64,000 nucleotides of DNA, taken from assembly GCF_030407495.1 (NCBI RefSeq), contig NZ_JASDDG010000017.1:1-64000 (forward strand), read 5' to 3'. The notes beneath the pieces were generated by a model, which saw nothing but the letters and a program-made list of their open reading frames with translations, was not told the origin of the DNA and did no database searches. Source of the stretch: Arthrobacter sp. APC 3897 (GTDB lineage: Bacteria; Actinomycetota; Actinomycetes; Actinomycetales; Micrococcaceae). Shown piece by piece: positions 62,370-64,000 of this stretch (its first letter is position 1; the number at the start of each line of letters is the position of its first letter). Made by a program: the position numbers and the translations under genes.

Positions 62370-64000
62370 ATGTCCACGCACTCCATGGACCAGTCGCAGC
62401 CCCTGAACGGGCTGCCCAAGCCGCTGCTCGAACTGCGGGACCTCGCTATTACGTTCAAAACGAACAACGGCGACGTGCCGGCGGTACGCAACGCCCACCT
62501 CACGATCATGCCCGGTGAAACGGTTGCGATCGTGGGTGAGTCCGGCTCCGGAAAATCGACGACGGCACTGGCCGCCATCGGTCTTCTCCCCGCCAACGGT
62601 GCAGTCTCCGGAGGCAGCATCATCTTTGACGGTGAAGACATCACCCATGCGAGTGAAAAGCGCATCGTAGAGTTGCGCGGTTCCTCCATCGGCATGGTTC
62701 CGCAGGATCCGATGTCCAACCTGAACCCGGTATGGAAGATCGGTTTCCAGGTCAAGGAAACCCTGAAGGCCAACGGACTGCCGCATACTGCTAAAGACAT
62801 TGCGCAGGTGCTCAGCGAAGCCGGCCTGCCGGACGCCGCGGAACGGGCCAATCAGTACCCGCACGAGTTCTCCGGCGGCATGCGCCAGCGTGCACTGATC
62901 GCCATTGGCCTGTCCTGCCGGCCGCGGCTGCTCATCGCCGACGAACCGACGTCAGCCCTGGACGTGACCGTGCAGCGCCAGATCCTGGACCACCTGGACC
63001 GCATGACCGACGAGCTTGGTACTGCAGTCCTGCTGATTACCCATGACCTTGGCCTGGCCGCCGAGCGCGCCCACAAGGTTGTTGTGATGTACAAGGGCCA
63101 GGTGGTGGAGTCCGGTCCCGCACTGGAAATCCTCACCAACCCGCAGCACCCGTACACGCGCAAGCTGGTGGAATCCGCACCCTCACTCGCCTCACGGCGG
63201 ATTGAGGCCGCCAAGTCGCTGGGCCTGGAGGACTCGGATGAGCTCCTCGCGGCACATCCCGACGGCGTCAGGACCGAGAACGTCATCGAGGTCAAGCATC
63301 TCTCCAAGGTGTTCAAGCTGCGCGGGGCGCTGGGCAAGTCCACGGACTTCAAAGCCGTCGACGACGTCTCCTTCTCGATTCCGCGCGGCACCACCACCGC
63401 GGTGGTCGGCGAATCGGGTTCGGGCAAGTCCACCGTTGCCCGGATGGTCCTTGGGCTGGAAAAGGCAACGGAAGGGCAGATCCTGTTCGACGGGGTGGAC
63501 ATCACCACTCTGGACCGCAGGAAGATGTTCAACTTCCGGCGCCGGGTGCAGCCCATCTTCCAGGATCCGTACGGATCACTGGACCCGATGTACAACATCT
63601 TCCGGACCATCGAAGAGCCGCTGCGGGTCCACGGGATCGGTAACTCCAAGAGCCGTGAGAAGAAGGTGCGGGAGCTGCTGGACCAGGTCTCGCTGCCGGC
63701 GTCCATGATGCGCCGTTATCCCAACGAGCTGTCAGGCGGGCAGCGCCAGCGCGTGGCCATCGCCCGCGCCCTGGCGCTGGATCCTGAAGTGGTCATTTGT
63801 GATGAGGCTGTGTCGGCCCTGGACGTCCTGGTCCAGGCGCAGATCCTGAACCTGCTTGCCGATCTTCAGTCCGAACTGGGGCTGAGCTACCTGTTCATCA
63901 CCCATGACCTGGCCGTGGTCCGCCAGATCGCGGACGAGGTGTGCGTCATGCAGAAGGGCCGGATCGTCGAAACCGGGTCCACCGACGATGTCTTCGACAA
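62370..64000 (+). CDS. Oligopeptide ABC transporter, fused double ATP-binding protein (DppD-DppF), partial
   Basis: Open from ATG 62370 to the window edge (543 codons, no stop). Two complete nucleotide-binding domains lie in tandem: Walker A VGESGSGKSTTALAA, signature FSGGMRQRALIA, Walker B LLIADEPTSALDVTVQ, then the oligopeptide C-terminal motif NPQHPYTRKLVESAPSL; the second has VGESGSGKSTVARM, LSGGQRQRVAIARAL and VVICDEAVSALDVLVQ. In the second Walker B the usual DEPTSALD is DEAVSALD. An alternative in-frame ATG at 62352 would overlap the dppC stop by 4 bp; AAGGA supports 62370. Confidence 0.92.
   Translation, partial: MSTHSMDQSQPLNGLPKPLLELRDLAITFKTNNGDVPAVRNAHLTIMPGETVAIVGESGSGKSTTALAAIGLLPANGAVSGGSIIFDGEDITHASEKRIVELRGSSIGMVPQDPMSNLNPVWKIGFQVKETLKANGLPHTAKDIAQVLSEAGLPDAAERANQYPHEFSGGMRQRALIAIGLSCRPRLLIADEPTSALDVTVQRQILDHLDRMTDELGTAVLLITHDLGLAAERAHKVVVMYKGQVVESGPALEILTNPQHPYTRKLVESAPSLASRRIEAAKSLGLEDSDELLAAHPDGVRTENVIEVKHLSKVFKLRGALGKSTDFKAVDDVSFSIPRGTTTAVVGESGSGKSTVARMVLGLEKATEGQILFDGVDITTLDRRKMFNFRRRVQPIFQDPYGSLDPMYNIFRTIEEPLRVHGIGNSKSREKKVRELLDQVSLPASMMRRYPNELSGGQRQRVAIARALALDPEVVICDEAVSALDVLVQAQILNLLADLQSELGLSYLFITHDLAVVRQIADEVCVMQKGRIVETGSTDDVFD

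Overview
The window is chromosomal DNA of a high-GC actinobacterium, most likely Micrococcaceae (Arthrobacter in the broad sense). This rests on the base composition, frequent GTG/TTG starts, a DUF222-type HNH endonuclease remnant, the GuaB3 paralogue, CIRCE and IdeR/DtxR-type boxes, SURF1, and the galU-rimJ-sepX gene order. Family calls come from reading the translations; no database search was run. No rRNA, tRNA, CRISPR array, integrase or transposase was seen.

Layout. 1-5.7 kb: decayed DUF222/HNH gene, YbdK-type carboxylate-amine ligase, shikimate dehydrogenase-like protein, THUMP-like methyltransferase, MalY-type lyase, a 15-bp tandem repeat and a small STAS-like protein. 5.7-8.8 kb: three-gene cassette that looks like a type VII secretion (ESX) effector module, with a DUF6507-like small protein, a glycine-zipper protein and an LpqN/EspG-like protein. 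8.8-12.8 kb: iron-siderophore ABC operon behind a promoter with an embedded IdeR/DtxR box. 12.8-15.1 kb: groES-groEL under two CIRCE operators. 15.2-23.3 kb: guaB, guaB3, glpD overlapped by a PTS EIIA gene, SURF1, DUF3817, guaA. 23.4-27.5 kb: a giant helicase-like/nuclease protein whose ATPase motifs are degenerate, plus a small coupled gene. 27.5-33.3 kb: CpaB-like SAF protein, FmdB zinc ribbon with its own CIRCE, 5-formyl-THF cyclo-ligase, then galU-rimJ-sepX (the usual moeA/glp gene absent) and a phosphotransferase. 33.4-38.5 kb: GlcNAc kinase, NUDIX hydrolase, OpuC-type betaine/choline transporter. 38.6-44.6 kb: alaA-like aminotransferase, xseB, xseA, a membrane protein, ispH, ychF. 44.7-56.4 kb is accessory in character: a glycosyltransferase and a GH3 enzyme with overlapping 3' ends, hypothetical genes of lower GC, oxidoreductases, acetyltransferases, an MFS transporter fused to CBS domains with a TetR regulator, a divergent YhgE-like membrane protein, and a frameshifted GNAT gene. 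56.5-64 kb: two oligopeptide-binding lipoproteins and a Dpp/Opp transporter whose fused double ATPase runs off the right edge.

Most promising for follow-up: the helicase-nuclease with a Lys-to-Gln Walker A and scrambled DEAD-like motif; the ESX-like effector cassette; a CIRCE element in front of fmdB; the MFS-CBS fusion; and the EIIA gene overlapping glpD.
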